Below the pieces are notes generated by a model. That model saw nothing but the letters and a program-made list of their open reading frames with translations. It was not told where the DNA came from and did no database searches. Made by a program: the position numbers and the translations under genes. Positions 1 to 7,788 of a DNA stretch of 64,000 nucleotides are shown piece by piece. The stretch spans positions 124,001 through 188,000 of the forward strand of contig NZ_BSSA01000006.1 of assembly GCF_030268885.1 (NCBI RefSeq), given 5' to 3'. This stretch comes from Kitasatospora phosalacinea. GTDB lineage: Bacteria; Actinomycetota; Actinomycetes; Streptomycetales; Streptomycetaceae. Each line of letters begins with the position of its first letter. The first letter of the stretch is position 1.

Positions 1-56
1 CCACCTTCCGGCCCATTGGCGTGCCCTCGTCCGGTCCCCTTTTCCGGGGCCCCTGC

Positions 57-452
57 TCAGAGGTTGTTGCCGACCACCTTGCGCGGGCTGAGCCGGACCA
101 CCACCCGGACGTCGTCCGGCCCGTCGAAGCCGTAGTCCTCGCCGCGGTACTTGTGCGACAGCTCGTCGATCAGCTCCCGGCCGCCCGCGGTGGTCATGGT
201 GACCTCGCCGCGGGCCTCGAAGTAGGTGTACGGGTTGTCCGCCGGGTTGACCAGCAGGCTGATCCGCGGGTCGCGGACCAGGTTGAGGTGCTTGCGGCGG
301 CCCTGCACGGTGGAGAACAGGATGTCGTCCCCGTCCCGCTTCACCCAGACCACGGACGACTGCGGGCTGCCGTCGGGCTGCACCGTGGACACCACGGCGT
401 AGCTCTTCGCGTCCAGCAGTTCCTTGACCTTGTCGCTGAGCTCGACGCCCAT
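57..452 (-). CDS. PPOX-class F420-dependent oxidoreductase (split beta-barrel)
   Basis: 131 residues, the usual size for the small pyridoxamine-phosphate-oxidase-fold proteins of actinomycetes. Seen: an N-terminal helix, then the strand pattern SYAVVSTVQPDGSPQSSVVWV followed by DGDDILFSTVQGRRKHLNL (phosphate/cofactor-binding RRKHLNLVRDPRISLLV stretch). These features are typical of the F420-using (or FMN-using) subfamily that reduces small organic substrates in the cytoplasm. The ATG has GGGAGG five bases upstream. It is encoded alone; ispF begins about 45 bases beyond its start on the same strand but the two are not obviously linked. The family is confident; cofactor choice (F420 versus FMN/heme) and substrate are not determinable here. 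Confidence 0.85.
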   Translation of the reverse strand: MGVELSDKVKELLDAKSYAVVSTVQPDGSPQSSVVWVKRDGDDILFSTVQGRRKHLNLVRDPRISLLVNPADNPYTYFEARGEVTMTTAGGRELIDELSHKYRGEDYGFDGPDDVRVVVRLSPRKVVGNNL

Positions 453-496
453 GTCGCCTCCCGTGCCGGTTCTCTGACGTGCGATCAGGAGTCAGG

Positions 497-994
497 CTAG
501 GCGGCGGGCCGTTCGTAGACCAGCGCCGTGGCGATCGCGGCGAGTCCCTCGGCGCGGCCGGTCAGGCCGAGGCCGTCGGTGGTGGTGCCGGAGACCGAGA
601 CCGGGGCGCCGACCGCCGCCGACAGCGCGGCCTGGGCCTCGTCCCGGCGCTTGCCGACCTTCGGGCGGACGCCGATCACCTGGACGGCGACGTTGCCGAT
701 CTCGAAACCGGCCTCCCGGACCAGCCGGGCCGCCTCGGCCAGCAGCGCCACCCCGGCCGCGCCCGCCCACTCGGGGCGGGAGGTGCCGAAGTGCGCGCCC
801 AGGTCGCCGATCCCGGCGGCGGAGAACAGCGCGTCGCAGGCGGCGTGCGCCGCCACGTCGGCGTCCGAGTGCCCGGCCAGGCCGGTCTCGCCGGGCCAGT
901 CCAGGCCGGCCACCCGCAGCGGGCGGCCCTCCTCGAAGGCGTGCACGTCGGTGCCGATGCCGACGCGGGGCAGGATCGGGCGGTCAGTAGCCAT
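497..994 (-). CDS. ispF: 2-C-methyl-D-erythritol 2,4-cyclodiphosphate synthase
   Basis: 165 residues, normal for IspF. It converts CDP-methylerythritol 2-phosphate to the 2,4-cyclodiphosphate with release of CMP in the MEP isoprenoid pathway (trimeric, cytoplasmic). Visible motifs: GIGTDVHAF with the metal-binding Asp16/His18 near the N-terminus, [10 protein letters not shown], the [13 protein letters not shown] segment that in many homologues reads DIGxxFPP, and the C-terminal [15 protein letters not shown] substrate loop. The ATG is preceded by GGAGGG inside the ispD coding region. The 3' end of ispD overlaps this start by 11 bases, so the two are translationally coupled, matching their consecutive roles in the pathway. 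Confidence 0.95.
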   Translation of the reverse strand: MATDRPILPRVGIGTDVHAFEEGRPLRVAGLDWPGETGLAGHSDADVAAHAACDALFSAAGIGDLGAHFGTSRPEWAGAAGVALLAEAARLVREAGFEIGNVAVQVIGVRPKVGKRRDEAQAALSAAVGAPVSVSGTTTDGLGLTGRAEGLAAIATALVYERPAA

Positions 995-1718
995 CGGTGG
1001 CCCTCCGGCGGGCGAGCACGGCCTCGGCGAGCACGAGGTCCAGCGGGCGGGTGACCTTGAACGCCTCCTCGTGGCCGGGCACCACGACCACCCGGCCGCC
1101 GAAGCGCTCGATCAGCCCGGCGTCGTCGGTCACCTCGGCGCCCTCGGCGAGCGCCTTCTCGTGCGCGGCGACCAGCCCGGCCAGGTCGAAGCCCTGCGGG
1201 GTCTGCACGGCGCGCAGGGTGGAGCGGTCGGGCGTGTCCAGCACCGGCTCCGGGCCGGACGGCTGCGGCTCGACCCGCTTGACGGTGTCGGCCAGCGGCA
1301 CCGCGGGCACCACCGCCTCCGCCCCGGCGCGGACGGCGGCGGCCACCGCGTCCACCACCTCGACCGGGACCAGCGGGCGGGCCGCGTCGTGCACCAGCAC
1401 CACCCGGGTGCCCGCGGGGACGGCGGCCAGGCCCAGGCGCACCGACTCCTGCCGGCTCGCGCCGCCCGGCACCACCCGGACGTCCTTGCCGTCCAGGCCG
1501 TGGCTGTCCAGCAGCGAGACCACCTCGGCCACGCCGTCCGGCGGGGCGCACACCACCACCAGGCCGACCGCCCGGCTGCGGGCCAGCGCCCGGACGGCGT
1601 GCACCAGCAGCGGCACGCCGCCGAGTTCGCGCAGCGCCTTGGGGGCGCCGGGGCCGAGTCGCTCGCCGCGCCCGGCGGCCGGGACGACCGCTGCCGCGAG
1701 CTGTGCTGAGGCGTTCAG
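984..1718 (-). CDS. ispD: 2-C-methyl-D-erythritol 4-phosphate cytidylyltransferase
   Basis: IspD transfers CMP from CTP to methylerythritol 4-phosphate. The protein (244 residues from the start chosen here) shows the nucleotide-binding [21 protein letters not shown] segment at its N-terminus, [11 protein letters not shown] in the middle and the [12 protein letters not shown] motif near the C-terminus. No ATG or GTG with a ribosome site lies near the conserved N-terminus. The only well-placed initiation signal is GAGGAG (complement of 1725-1730) six bases before a CTG codon at 1716-1718, giving [13 protein letters not shown] as N-terminus. An upstream GTG at 1799 has no Shine-Dalgarno and would add 27 unconserved-looking residues. 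The gene lies between carD and ispF, all on the minus strand. Confidence 0.9.
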   Translation of the reverse strand: MNASAQLAAAVVPAAGRGERLGPGAPKALRELGGVPLLVHAVRALARSRAVGLVVVCAPPDGVAEVVSLLDSHGLDGKDVRVVPGGASRQESVRLGLAAVPAGTRVVLVHDAARPLVPVEVVDAVAAAVRAGAEAVVPAVPLADTVKRVEPQPSGPEPVLDTPDRSTLRAVQTPQGFDLAGLVAAHEKALAEGAEVTDDAGLIERFGGRVVVVPGHEEAFKVTRPLDLVLAEAVLARRRATDGY

Positions 1719-1975
1719 GTTTGGCTCCTCGGTAGTGATGGGTATGGCCCGTGCCGAGCGCGGATGACGCGAGCGGGCAGGCCCCCTTCCTGACTGCACG
1801 TTAGTGGAACCGCGCCCGACGCACAGCCGTGCCACCGACCCCTTCCGGGCATGGCGAAGCGCCCGAGGTGCCGTTGCGGGCACCACCGGGCGCTGCGTCA
1901 CACCTGCTTCGGCCCCGTTCGCTTCGACCCCGTTGCGGGAGCCGGGAGATCAGGACGCGCAGCCGGATCGGCGGC

Positions 1976-2458
1976 TCAGGAGGCGAGGACCTCGTCGAGC
2001 AGCGTCTCGGCCTTGTCCTCGTTGGTGTTCTCGGCGAGCGCCAGCTCGCTCACCAGGATCTGCCGGGCCTTGGCCAGCATCCGCTTCTCGCCGGCGGACA
2101 GGCCGCGCTCGCGCTCGCGGCGCCACAGGTCGCGGACGACCTCTGCGACCTTGATCACATCGCCGGAGGCGAGCTTCTCGAGGTTCGCCTTGTACCGGCG
2201 AGACCAGTTGGTGGGCTCTTCGGTGTACGGTGCGCGGAGCACCTCGAACACGCGGTCCAGACCTTCCTGGCCCACCACGTCGCGGACGCCGACGAACTCG
2301 GCGTTCTCCGCGGGAACGCGAAGCGTCAGATCTCCCTGCTGCACCTTCAGCACCAGGTAGGTCTTGTCCACACCTTTGATCTGGCGAGTTTCGATGGCCT
2401 CGATCAGCGCAGCCCCGTGATGGGGGTAGACCACCGTGTCGCCAACCTTGAACGTCAT
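1976..2458 (-). CDS. carD: CarD family RNA-polymerase-binding transcription regulator
   Basis: 160 residues, the canonical actinobacterial CarD length. CarD binds the RNA polymerase beta subunit through its N-terminal Tudor-like RID domain (here [20 protein letters not shown] to about residue 60) and stabilises the open promoter complex with its C-terminal helical domain. That domain is visible as [39 protein letters not shown]; the tryptophan of this region normally wedges the upstream edge of the bubble. The ATG at 2458 has an AAGGGG-type ribosome site about ten bases upstream. It precedes ispD on the same strand with a 257-base gap, a gene order shared with mycobacteria and streptomycetes. 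Confidence 0.95.
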   Translation of the reverse strand: MTFKVGDTVVYPHHGAALIEAIETRQIKGVDKTYLVLKVQQGDLTLRVPAENAEFVGVRDVVGQEGLDRVFEVLRAPYTEEPTNWSRRYKANLEKLASGDVIKVAEVVRDLWRRERERGLSAGEKRMLAKARQILVSELALAENTNEDKAETLLDEVLAS

Positions 2459-2832
2459 GTGACAGGACCCCTTCCGTGGCTTTCCAGAATAACACGCTTT
2501 TCGGCTGACTCGAAGGGCGTTTTCGCAGGTCAGGGCGGGTTCCAGGGCTTGACAACCACCCCCGTCGCATGCTGCGACCGGTGTTCGATCCGGGCTTCCC
2601 GCAGGTCGGAGGCGGTCTGAGCGCGGGACGAAACCTCTGGTCACCGTCCCGAAACCATGATTGGATCTTGAGTTTTTGCCCCCGACGCGCCGGATGCCCC
2701 GGATCGTGATCGGACCGCGACACGGGGCCACCCCGTGAGAGGCGGATATGTGTGGTCGGTAGTCTGACCCTCGACCACCGACCGTGATCCGTTTTCCGCT
2801 GGATCGTCCCCCACCAAGGAGAAGTCGCCGCC
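2459..2832. other. Divergent intergenic region carD / lipoprotein
   Basis: 374 bases with no convincing gene. It must hold the promoters for carD (minus) and the lipoprotein (plus). A possible plus-strand -10 (TAGTCT, 2760-2765) lies about 70 bases before the lipoprotein start, but no good -35 partner is visible. An AT-rich minus-strand stretch around 2487-2505 just upstream of carD is a plausible -10 area. No riboswitch or strong hairpin is seen. Confidence 0.4.
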
Positions 2833-3525
2833 GTGAGCCGGAGCCTTCGACGCGGCGCTGCAGCCGCCCTCGTCCTCGCCGCGATCGTCCCGCTGGCCGC
2901 CTGCGCGGCGGGCAACGACGCGAGCACGCTGGAGATCAAGCCGGACAACGCGGCGACGGCGATCGGCACCGACGTCAAGCTCAACAACATCGTCGTGGTC
3001 ACCCCCAAGGGCACCGCCGGCGAGTACTCCGGCGCGGCCGCCCTCACGGTGAACATCGCCAACACCGGTGGCGACCCGGAGGTGCTGACCTCCGTCAAGA
3101 TCGGCGACAGCGCCGCCAAGCTGACCGACGAGAAGGGCGCCGCGGTCCAGGACATCACCCTGGCGCCCGGCCAGTCGGTGCTGCTCGGCGCCGAGGGCGG
3201 CCCGACCGCCTCGGTCACCGGCTCGCCGCTGTCGGTCGGCGGCTACGCCAAGACCACCTTCACCTTCAAGAACGCCGGCACGGTCTCCGCCAACGCCAAC
3301 GTGCAGCCCGCCGAGGGCTACTACGAGGGCTTCGGCCCGAAGACCGCCGCCCCGTCCGCCGCCGCCTCCGGTTCGGCCTCCGCCTCCGCCTCGGCCTCGG
3401 CGAGCGCGTCGGCCGGTGCCCCGGCCACCGCCGGCGCCTCCGGCTCGCCGTCGGCCGGCGCCACCGCGAGCGGCTCGGCGAGCGCCCCGGCCGCCCCGTC
3501 CGGCTCGGCCACCGCCCAGCAGTAG
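2833..3525 (+). CDS. Putative lipoprotein with Ser/Ala-rich tail (copper-chaperone-like/DUF461 fold possible)
   Basis: 230 residues starting at GTG (AAGGAG about ten bases upstream). A lipoprotein signal is clear: MSRSLRRG, a hydrophobic core and lipobox L-A-A-C with Cys24 as the lipidated residue, so the protein should be anchored outside the membrane. Residues about 30-165 form a beta-rich domain ([39 protein letters not shown]) resembling the secreted PCu(A)C/DUF461-like lipoproteins found beside phoP in streptomycetes; the family is inferred, since the Met/His copper ligands are not obvious. Residues about 170-230 are an almost pure Ser/Ala/Gly/Pro spacer, probably traversing peptidoglycan. 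It converges on phoP with a strong terminator between. Confidence 0.7.
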   Translation: MSRSLRRGAAAALVLAAIVPLAACAAGNDASTLEIKPDNAATAIGTDVKLNNIVVVTPKGTAGEYSGAAALTVNIANTGGDPEVLTSVKIGDSAAKLTDEKGAAVQDITLAPGQSVLLGAEGGPTASVTGSPLSVGGYAKTTFTFKNAGTVSANANVQPAEGYYEGFGPKTAAPSAAASGSASASASASASASAGAPATAGASGSPSAGATASGSASAPAAPSGSATAQQ

Positions 3526-3536
3526 GACGCCGTCGT

Positions 3537-3570
3537 GCCGGAGGGCCCCGCCTCGGCGGGGCCCTCCGGC
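3537..3570. terminator. Bidirectional terminator between lipoprotein gene and phoP
   Basis: A 16-base perfect inverted repeat (arms 3537-3552 and 3555-3570, core CCGGAGGGCCCCGC) begins 11 bases after the lipoprotein stop and ends 24 bases before the phoP stop. Convergent genes and a very stable stem support a shared, U-tract-poor actinomycete terminator. Confidence 0.8.
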
Positions 3571-3593
3571 TGTGCGCGGGACCGGCCCGCGGC

Positions 3594-4286
3594 CTACGGC
3601 TCGAACTTGTAGCCCAGGCCGCGGACGGTGACCAGGTAGCGCGGGGCGCCCGGGTCCGGCTCGATCTTCGCCCGCAGGCGCTTGACGTGGACGTCCAGGG
3701 TCTTGGTGTCGCCGACGTAGTCCGCGCCCCAGACCCGGTCGATCAGCTGCATCCGGGTGAGCACCCGGCCCGCGTTGCGCAGCAGCATCTCCAGCAGGTC
3801 GAACTCCTTGAGCGGCAGGTCGACCTTGGCGCCGTCCACCGTCACCACGTGCCGGTCGACGTCCATCCGGACCGGGCCGGCCTCCAGCGCGCCCGGGGCG
3901 GCCGCGCCGTCGCCGCCGCCGTCCTCGCCCCGGCGGCGGAGCACCGCGCGGATCCGGGCCACCAGCTCGCGGGTGGAGTACGGCTTGGTGACGTAGTCGT
4001 CGGCCCCTATCTCCAGGCCGACCACCTTGTCGATCTCGCTGTCCTTCGCGGTGACCATGATCACCGGCACGTTGGAGCGGACCCGCAGCTGGCGGCAGAC
4101 CTCGGTGCCGGGCAGGCCGGGCAGCATCAGGTCGAGCAGGACGAGGTCGGCTCCGTTGCGCTCGAACTGCTCCAGCGCGTCGGGGCCGGTGGCGGCGACC
4201 GCCACCTCGAAGCCCTCCTTGCGGAGCATGTACGACAGGGCGTCGCTGAACGACTCCTCGTCCTCGACCACCAGTACACGGGTCAC
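3594..4286 (-). CDS. phoP: Response regulator PhoP (OmpR/RegX3 family)
   Basis: 230 residues. Receiver domain at the N-terminus with acidic pocket VVEDEE and phospho-acceptor Asp52 in LVLLDLMLPG, conserved Thr/Lys in MVTAKDSE and YVTKPYSTREL; winged-helix DNA-binding domain in the C-terminal half (GRVLTRMQLIDRVWGADYVGDTKTLDVHVKRLRAKIEPD, ending VRGLGYKFEP). It is the phosphate-starvation master regulator in streptomycetes, acting at PHO boxes. The start is taken as GTG at 4286 because MTRVLVVEDEE is the conserved N-terminus and the GTG overlaps the phoR stop by four bases, meaning phoR and phoP are translationally coupled with phoR first. Confidence 0.95.
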   Translation of the reverse strand: MTRVLVVEDEESFSDALSYMLRKEGFEVAVAATGPDALEQFERNGADLVLLDLMLPGLPGTEVCRQLRVRSNVPVIMVTAKDSEIDKVVGLEIGADDYVTKPYSTRELVARIRAVLRRRGEDGGGDGAAAPGALEAGPVRMDVDRHVVTVDGAKVDLPLKEFDLLEMLLRNAGRVLTRMQLIDRVWGADYVGDTKTLDVHVKRLRAKIEPDPGAPRYLVTVRGLGYKFEP

Positions 4287-5533
4287 GATCGGGCCTCCGG
4301 GGCAGGAAGTGTGGTTGCTGCGTGGGTTTCGGGGCCCCCGGCCGGTGCCTGACCGGCGGGGAGCCGCAGGGTGAAGGTGGACCCCTGGCCCTCGACGCTC
4401 CACACCGACACGGTGCCGCGGTGCGAGGCGGCGACGTGCTTGACGATGGACAGGCCGAGGCCGGTGCCACCGGTGAGGCGGGAGCGGGCGGGGTCCACCC
4501 GGTAGAAGCGTTCGAAGATCCGCTCGCGGTCCTTCTCCGAGATGCCGATGCCCTGGTCGGTCACCGAGATCTCGATCAGCTCGCCGTCCGCCTCGCCCAG
4601 CGCCGCGGCGCTGGAGATCCGGCGGGTGGCGATGGCGACCCTGGTGCGCGGCGGGCTGTAGTTCACCGCGTTCTCCACCAGGTTGCCGAGTGCGGCGGCC
4701 AGTTGGCCGCGGTTGCCGACCAGGTACAGGTCGGTGGTGCCGCCCGCGGCGATGACGATCTGCTTGGCCGCGGCGGTCTGCCGGCAGCGGTCGATCGCCT
4801 CGGCGATCAGCTCGTCCACCGCGACCGGCTCCGGGTCGACCTTGAGCTGGTCGTCCTGGACCCGGGACAGGTCGATGATCTCCTGCACCAGGCTGGCCAG
4901 CCGGGTGGCCTCCACCTGCATCCGGCCGGCGAAGCGCTGCACCGCCTCCGGGTCGTCGGAGGCGTCCGCGACGGCCTCGGAGAGCAGCGAGAGCGCGCCG
5001 ACCGGGGTCTTCAGCTCGTGCGAGACGTTGGCCACGAAGTCGCGGCGGATCGCCTCGATCCGGCGGCGCTCGGTGCGGTCCTCGACCAGCACCAGCACCA
5101 GCCGGGAGCCCAGCGGGGCGACCCGGACCGAGACCGCCAGCGGTTCGGCGGTGCGGGCCGAGGCGCCGGGGCGGGTCAGCTCCAGCTCGATCTGCCGGAT
5201 CTCGCCGTCCCGCCGGGTGGAGCGGGCCAGCGACAGCATCTGGTCCACGGCCACCTTGCCGCCGCGCACCAGGCCCATCGCGTAGGCGGCCGAGGAGGCC
5301 TTGACCACCTCGTCGCCCTCGCCCAGCACGATCGCGCAGGAGCGCAGCACCGAGAGCACGGTGTCCACGCCCGGGGGCAGTGCGGGTTCCTGTTCCAGTT
5401 CCGGCCCGCCGCTCCTGCCCTTCCGGTCCCGGGCCTGCTCGCGCTCGCTCCAGCGGAAGGCGATGGAAGCGGTGAGGCCGACGCCGAGCCCGGCTATGGC
5501 GCAGGCAGCGGCGGCGGCCGCGTTCACGTCCAT
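4283..5533 (-). CDS. phoR: Phosphate sensor histidine kinase PhoR (SenX3 family)
   Basis: 416 residues. One N-terminal membrane helix (about residues 6-26), a PAS-like linker (about 55-150), the HisKA dimerisation box FVANVSHELKTPVGAL with His172, and the ATP-binding domain with N box NLVENAVNYSPP, G1 VTDQGIG and G2 GGTGLGLSIVKH. There is no extracellular sensor loop, as in other SenX3/PhoR kinases that take their signal from the Pst transporter through PhoU. The ATG at 5533 gives the expected N-terminus (MDVNAAAAAACAIAGLGVGL). It is transcribed with phoP and divergently from phoU; a PHO box in the shared promoter suggests autoregulation. Confidence 0.95.
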   Translation of the reverse strand: MDVNAAAAAACAIAGLGVGLTASIAFRWSEREQARDRKGRSGGPELEQEPALPPGVDTVLSVLRSCAIVLGEGDEVVKASSAAYAMGLVRGGKVAVDQMLSLARSTRRDGEIRQIELELTRPGASARTAEPLAVSVRVAPLGSRLVLVLVEDRTERRRIEAIRRDFVANVSHELKTPVGALSLLSEAVADASDDPEAVQRFAGRMQVEATRLASLVQEIIDLSRVQDDQLKVDPEPVAVDELIAEAIDRCRQTAAAKQIVIAAGGTTDLYLVGNRGQLAAALGNLVENAVNYSPPRTRVAIATRRISSAAALGEADGELIEISVTDQGIGISEKDRERIFERFYRVDPARSRLTGGTGLGLSIVKHVAASHRGTVSVWSVEGQGSTFTLRLPAGQAPAGGPETHAATTLPAPEARS

Positions 5534-5607
5534 GCCAGCCAGCGTAAATGGTGTCCGGGCGCGCTCCGTAAGGGTGCGATCAAGGCATCGGCCCGACGTT
5601 GCCGAGA

Positions 5608-5640
5608 ATTCACCTTCAGGATTCCGCCGGTTCACCGCAC
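5608..5640. promoter_or_regulatory. Probable PHO box between phoR and phoU
   Basis: Three consecutive 11-base units: 5608-5618 (ATTCACCTTCA), 5619-5629 (GGATTCCGCCG) and 5630-5640 (GTTCACCGCAC). The outer two carry the TTCACC core of the streptomycete PHO-box repeat, in the same phase exactly 22 bases apart. The position, 75 bases upstream of phoR and 179 upstream of phoU in a 285-base divergent region, matches the known arrangement for PhoP autoregulation. The central unit is degenerate. Confidence 0.65.
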
Positions 5641-5818
5641 CGGCCGTGGGAGGTCGCCCGAACGGCCCAGTCTGGGCCGGGCAAGCCCGTGCGGGCGGTG
5701 ACGCGGCTACCATTCGCGCCACCAGCAGCGGCCGCCCGCGCCTCCCGCCCTCCGGCGGGCCGGTCCGGGGCGTCCGGTCGGCACCGCCACCGACACCGGT
5801 ACTGGAGGAGAAGAGCGC

Positions 5819-6493
5819 ATGCGCGACGCGTACCACGAGGAACTCGACTCGATCAGCGACAGCCTGGTCGAGATGGCACGCCTGGTCGGCTCGGCGATGG
5901 GCCGGGCCACCACCGCCCTGCTGGACGCGGACCTCGAACTGGCGGAGAGCGTGATCGCCGCCGACGAGAAGATCAACGGCCTGCACCACGACCTGGAGAA
6001 CCGGGCCATCGACCTGCTGGCCCGCCAGCAGCCGGTCGCCACCGACCTGCGGATCGTGGTCACCTCGCTGCGGATGAGCGCCGACCTGGAGCGCTGCGGC
6101 GACCTGGCCCGGCACGTCGCCAAGGTCGCCCGGCTGCGCTACCCGGAGACCGCCGTCCCGAACGACCTGCACCCGATCGTGCTGGAGATGGGGCAACTCG
6201 CCCAGCGGCTGGTCGCCAAGGCGGGCCTGGTCATCGCCACCAAGGACGTCGACAAGGCGCTGGAGCTGGAGGCGGACGACGACGCGATCGACGCCCTGCA
6301 CCGCGAACTGTTCTCGCACCTGCTGGACGACCGCTGGCACCACGGCATCGAGACCGCGGTGGACGTCACGCTGGTCGGCCGCTACTACGAGCGCTTCGCC
6401 GACCACGCGGTCTCGGTCGCCAAGCGCGTCGTCTACCTGGTCACCGGCGAGCACGTGGACGACTTCGTGGCCACCGCCGAGGCGGCCGAGTAG
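5819..6493 (+). CDS. phoU: Phosphate signalling/transport regulator PhoU
   Basis: 224 residues made of two three-helix PhoU bundles. The motifs RDAYHEELDSISDSLVEMARL, a first-bundle E/D-rich metal-binding helix (LADSVIAADEKINGL-type, here LAESVIAADEKINGLHHDLE) and the matching second-bundle YYERFADHAVSVAKRVVYLVTGE are visible. PhoU relays phosphate status between the Pst transporter and PhoR, keeping PhoR in phosphatase mode when phosphate is plentiful. The ATG has GGAGGAG nine bases upstream. It is divergent from phoR-phoP, and a terminator-like hairpin follows at 6529-6566. Confidence 0.95.
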   Translation: MRDAYHEELDSISDSLVEMARLVGSAMGRATTALLDADLELAESVIAADEKINGLHHDLENRAIDLLARQQPVATDLRIVVTSLRMSADLERCGDLARHVAKVARLRYPETAVPNDLHPIVLEMGQLAQRLVAKAGLVIATKDVDKALELEADDDAIDALHRELFSHLLDDRWHHGIETAVDVTLVGRYYERFADHAVSVAKRVVYLVTGEHVDDFVATAEAAE

Positions 6494-6528
6494 CCGTCCG
6501 CCGACCGTCCCCGCCCGGCCCGGCGAGG

Positions 6529-6566
6529 GGGCGCACGGGGGCCGAACCACCAGCCCCCGCGCGCCC
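6529..6566 (+). terminator. Hairpin terminator after phoU
   Basis: 14-base arms (6529-6542 and 6553-6566) with one mismatch around a 10-base loop, starting 36 bases after the phoU stop. GC-rich, without a T tract, as usual in this group. Confidence 0.6.
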
Positions 6567-6599
6567 GTTGACGTGCCGTCGACCGCCGGGTTCACTCGA
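6567..6599 (+). promoter_or_regulatory. PHO-box-like triple repeat upstream of the Cys-rich gene
   Basis: Three adjoining 11-base units: GTTGACGTGCC (6567-6577), GTCGACCGCCG (6578-6588) and GGTTCACTCGA (6589-6599, core displaced by one base). They resemble the GTTCACC-type repeat weakly, and the first also looks like a -35 (TTGACG). Either a degenerate PhoP site or a chance run in the promoter; low certainty. Confidence 0.3.
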
Positions 6600-6655
6600 A
6601 GGGACGGGCACTCCCCTCGGGCTGCCCGGCTCCGCCCGGACGAGGAGGCAGCGCG

Positions 6656-6835
6656 ATGAAGACGACCGGCACCCCGAACACTCCCCCGCCCGCCCCGACC
6701 GCCCCGGTCGCGGCCCGGCTCCTGCCGGTCCTCGCCGCGGGCTGCGGCTGCGGCCCCGGCTGCGGTTGCGGCTGCCAGTCCGGCTCGCCCTGCCAGTGCG
6801 GCGGCGCGACCGGCGGCTGCTGCGGCGGCCACTGA
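6656..6835 (+). CDS. Cysteine-rich 59-residue peptide, metallothionein-like
   Basis: A short ORF with a strong GAGGAG eight bases before its ATG and a perfect 18-base hairpin 20 bases after its stop. The first 28 residues are Pro/Ala/Thr-rich (MKTTGTPNTPPPAPTAPVAA), followed by a hydrophobic RLLPVLAAG and a Cys/Gly domain holding nine cysteines among residues 30-56, arranged as CGCGPGCGCGC, CQC and CC, ending GGH. The CxC and CC spacing is what small bacterial metallothioneins (such as copper-binding MymT) use to hold Cu(I)/Zn(II) thiolate clusters; this role is inference. No signal peptide is evident, so it is probably cytoplasmic. Its position just after phoU and a PHO-box-like repeat suggests phosphate- or metal-linked expression. 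Alternative: precursor of a modified Cys-rich peptide, though no maturation enzyme lies nearby. Confidence 0.65.
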   Translation: MKTTGTPNTPPPAPTAPVAARLLPVLAAGCGCGPGCGCGCQSGSPCQCGGATGGCCGGH

Positions 6836-6855
6836 GCCCCCGCACGCGCGCACGG

Positions 6856-6900
6856 CCGGACGGCCGGGCACCCCCTCTGGAAGGGTGCCCGGCCGTCCGG
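6856..6900. terminator. Bidirectional terminator, 18-bp perfect stem
   Basis: Arms 6856-6873 and 6883-6900 (core GGCCGGGCACCC) with a 9-base loop, located between the convergent Cys-rich peptide gene and the LPMO gene. Confidence 0.85.
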
Positions 6901-6924
6901 CTGCTTCCCGCGTCCTCCCGGGCG

Positions 6925-7515
6925 TCAGGAGAAGTTGACGTCCATGCACTGGTAGAACGCGTTGCCGGTGTCCGCGATGTCCCAGACCGCCAGGATCACC
7001 TGGTGGCCGGTCAGCCCGGCGGGCAGCGTCGCGGTGTGGCTGAGGGTGGCCGGGGGCTGCTTGCCGCCCATCGGCACGGTCAGGAACGGGGTCAGGTTCA
7101 GGTTCGACCGGGTGAGCTTGGTGGTCGCGTCGTAGCCCGGCTTGGTGAGGAAGTACCGGAACGAGGTGGTGGCGTGCCGCGCCTCGATGCTCCAGGTCAG
7201 CGTCAGCTGCTGCCCGGCGGTCACCTTGGTGGTCGGCCACGCCCCGGACCGCGGGTTGTCCAGCGGCGCCCAGCGCGTGTCGCCGCCCGCGCACAGCGTG
7301 CCGTCGGCGGGCCCGGAGGACGGGAAGCCCTTCGGCCCCTCGACGCTCTGCGGCTCCCACTGGATCTGCCCGCAGTTCTTGACCACGCCCGCCCCGCACA
7401 GTCCGGCGCGGCTGGGCGGCGTGGTGATGTACCCGTGCGAACTGGCCGGGATGGCGGTGGCCAGGACCGCGGCGGCGGCGGCGAAGCCGACCGCCAGGAC
7501 GTTGCGCTTGCGCAT
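6925..7515 (-). CDS. Secreted lytic polysaccharide monooxygenase, AA10 (chitin/cellulose-active)
   Basis: 196 residues. A signal peptide (MRKRN, hydrophobic 8-22, cleavage after ...IPASS) exposes His27 as the mature N-terminus, HGYITTPPSR, the first ligand of the copper histidine brace; the second His is His114 in EARHATTS, and NAFYQCMDVNF at the C-terminus supplies the conserved aromatic near the copper. Single-domain AA10 enzymes oxidatively cleave crystalline chitin or cellulose outside the cell. The length fits a catalytic domain without a carbohydrate-binding module. Upstream, a good -35/-10 pair and a DasR-like palindrome (7619-7662) suggest N-acetylglucosamine-responsive control, favouring a chitin role. 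Substrate choice is inferred. Confidence 0.92.
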   Translation of the reverse strand: MRKRNVLAVGFAAAAAVLATAIPASSHGYITTPPSRAGLCGAGVVKNCGQIQWEPQSVEGPKGFPSSGPADGTLCAGGDTRWAPLDNPRSGAWPTTKVTAGQQLTLTWSIEARHATTSFRYFLTKPGYDATTKLTRSNLNLTPFLTVPMGGKQPPATLSHTATLPAGLTGHQVILAVWDIADTGNAFYQCMDVNFS

Positions 7516-7618
7516 GGTGCTCCTCCGTGGGGGTGGATGGAGTGCGCGACCGCGGGCACGCGGAAGGGGCCGCGTGGGGGGCGACCAAGATTGTCATGCC
7601 CGCGCCGACAGTGCCTCC

Positions 7619-7662
7619 ACGCTAGGAGCAGCCCCCGCCCCCCGTCAATGGTCTGAACCATT
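7619..7662 (-). promoter_or_regulatory. LPMO promoter with DasR-responsive-element-like palindrome
   Basis: On the minus strand a -35 TTGACG (complement of 7643-7648) and a -10 TAGCGT (complement of 7619-7624) are 18 bases apart. Overlapping the -35 is AATGGTCTGAACCATT (7647-7662), which matches 12 of 16 positions of the dre consensus ACTGGTCTAGACCACT bound by DasR in streptomycete chitin and GlcNAc genes. Confidence 0.7.
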
Positions 7663-7720
7663 CTTCCCCGTGAATCAAGCTTTGCCACCCGTCGGTTGAC
7701 ACGCCGTCAGGGAACGGAAC

Positions 7721-7761
7721 AGCCCCCTGGGCCGGGGCGTCGTTGCGCCGGACAGGGGGCT
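7721..7761 (-). terminator. Terminator after gpmA
   Basis: AGCCCCCTG (7721-7729) pairs perfectly with CAGGGGGCT (7753-7761) about 28 bases downstream of the gpmA stop on its strand; the interior is GC-rich and can extend the structure. Confidence 0.55.
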
Positions 7762-7788
7762 GGGAGGCGGGGTGAGGGCGAGCGGGTG

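Noticed and set aside
6656..6835. Lanthipeptide or other RiPP precursor
   Set aside because: No modification enzyme, protease or transporter is adjacent, and a lone terminator separates it from the next gene.
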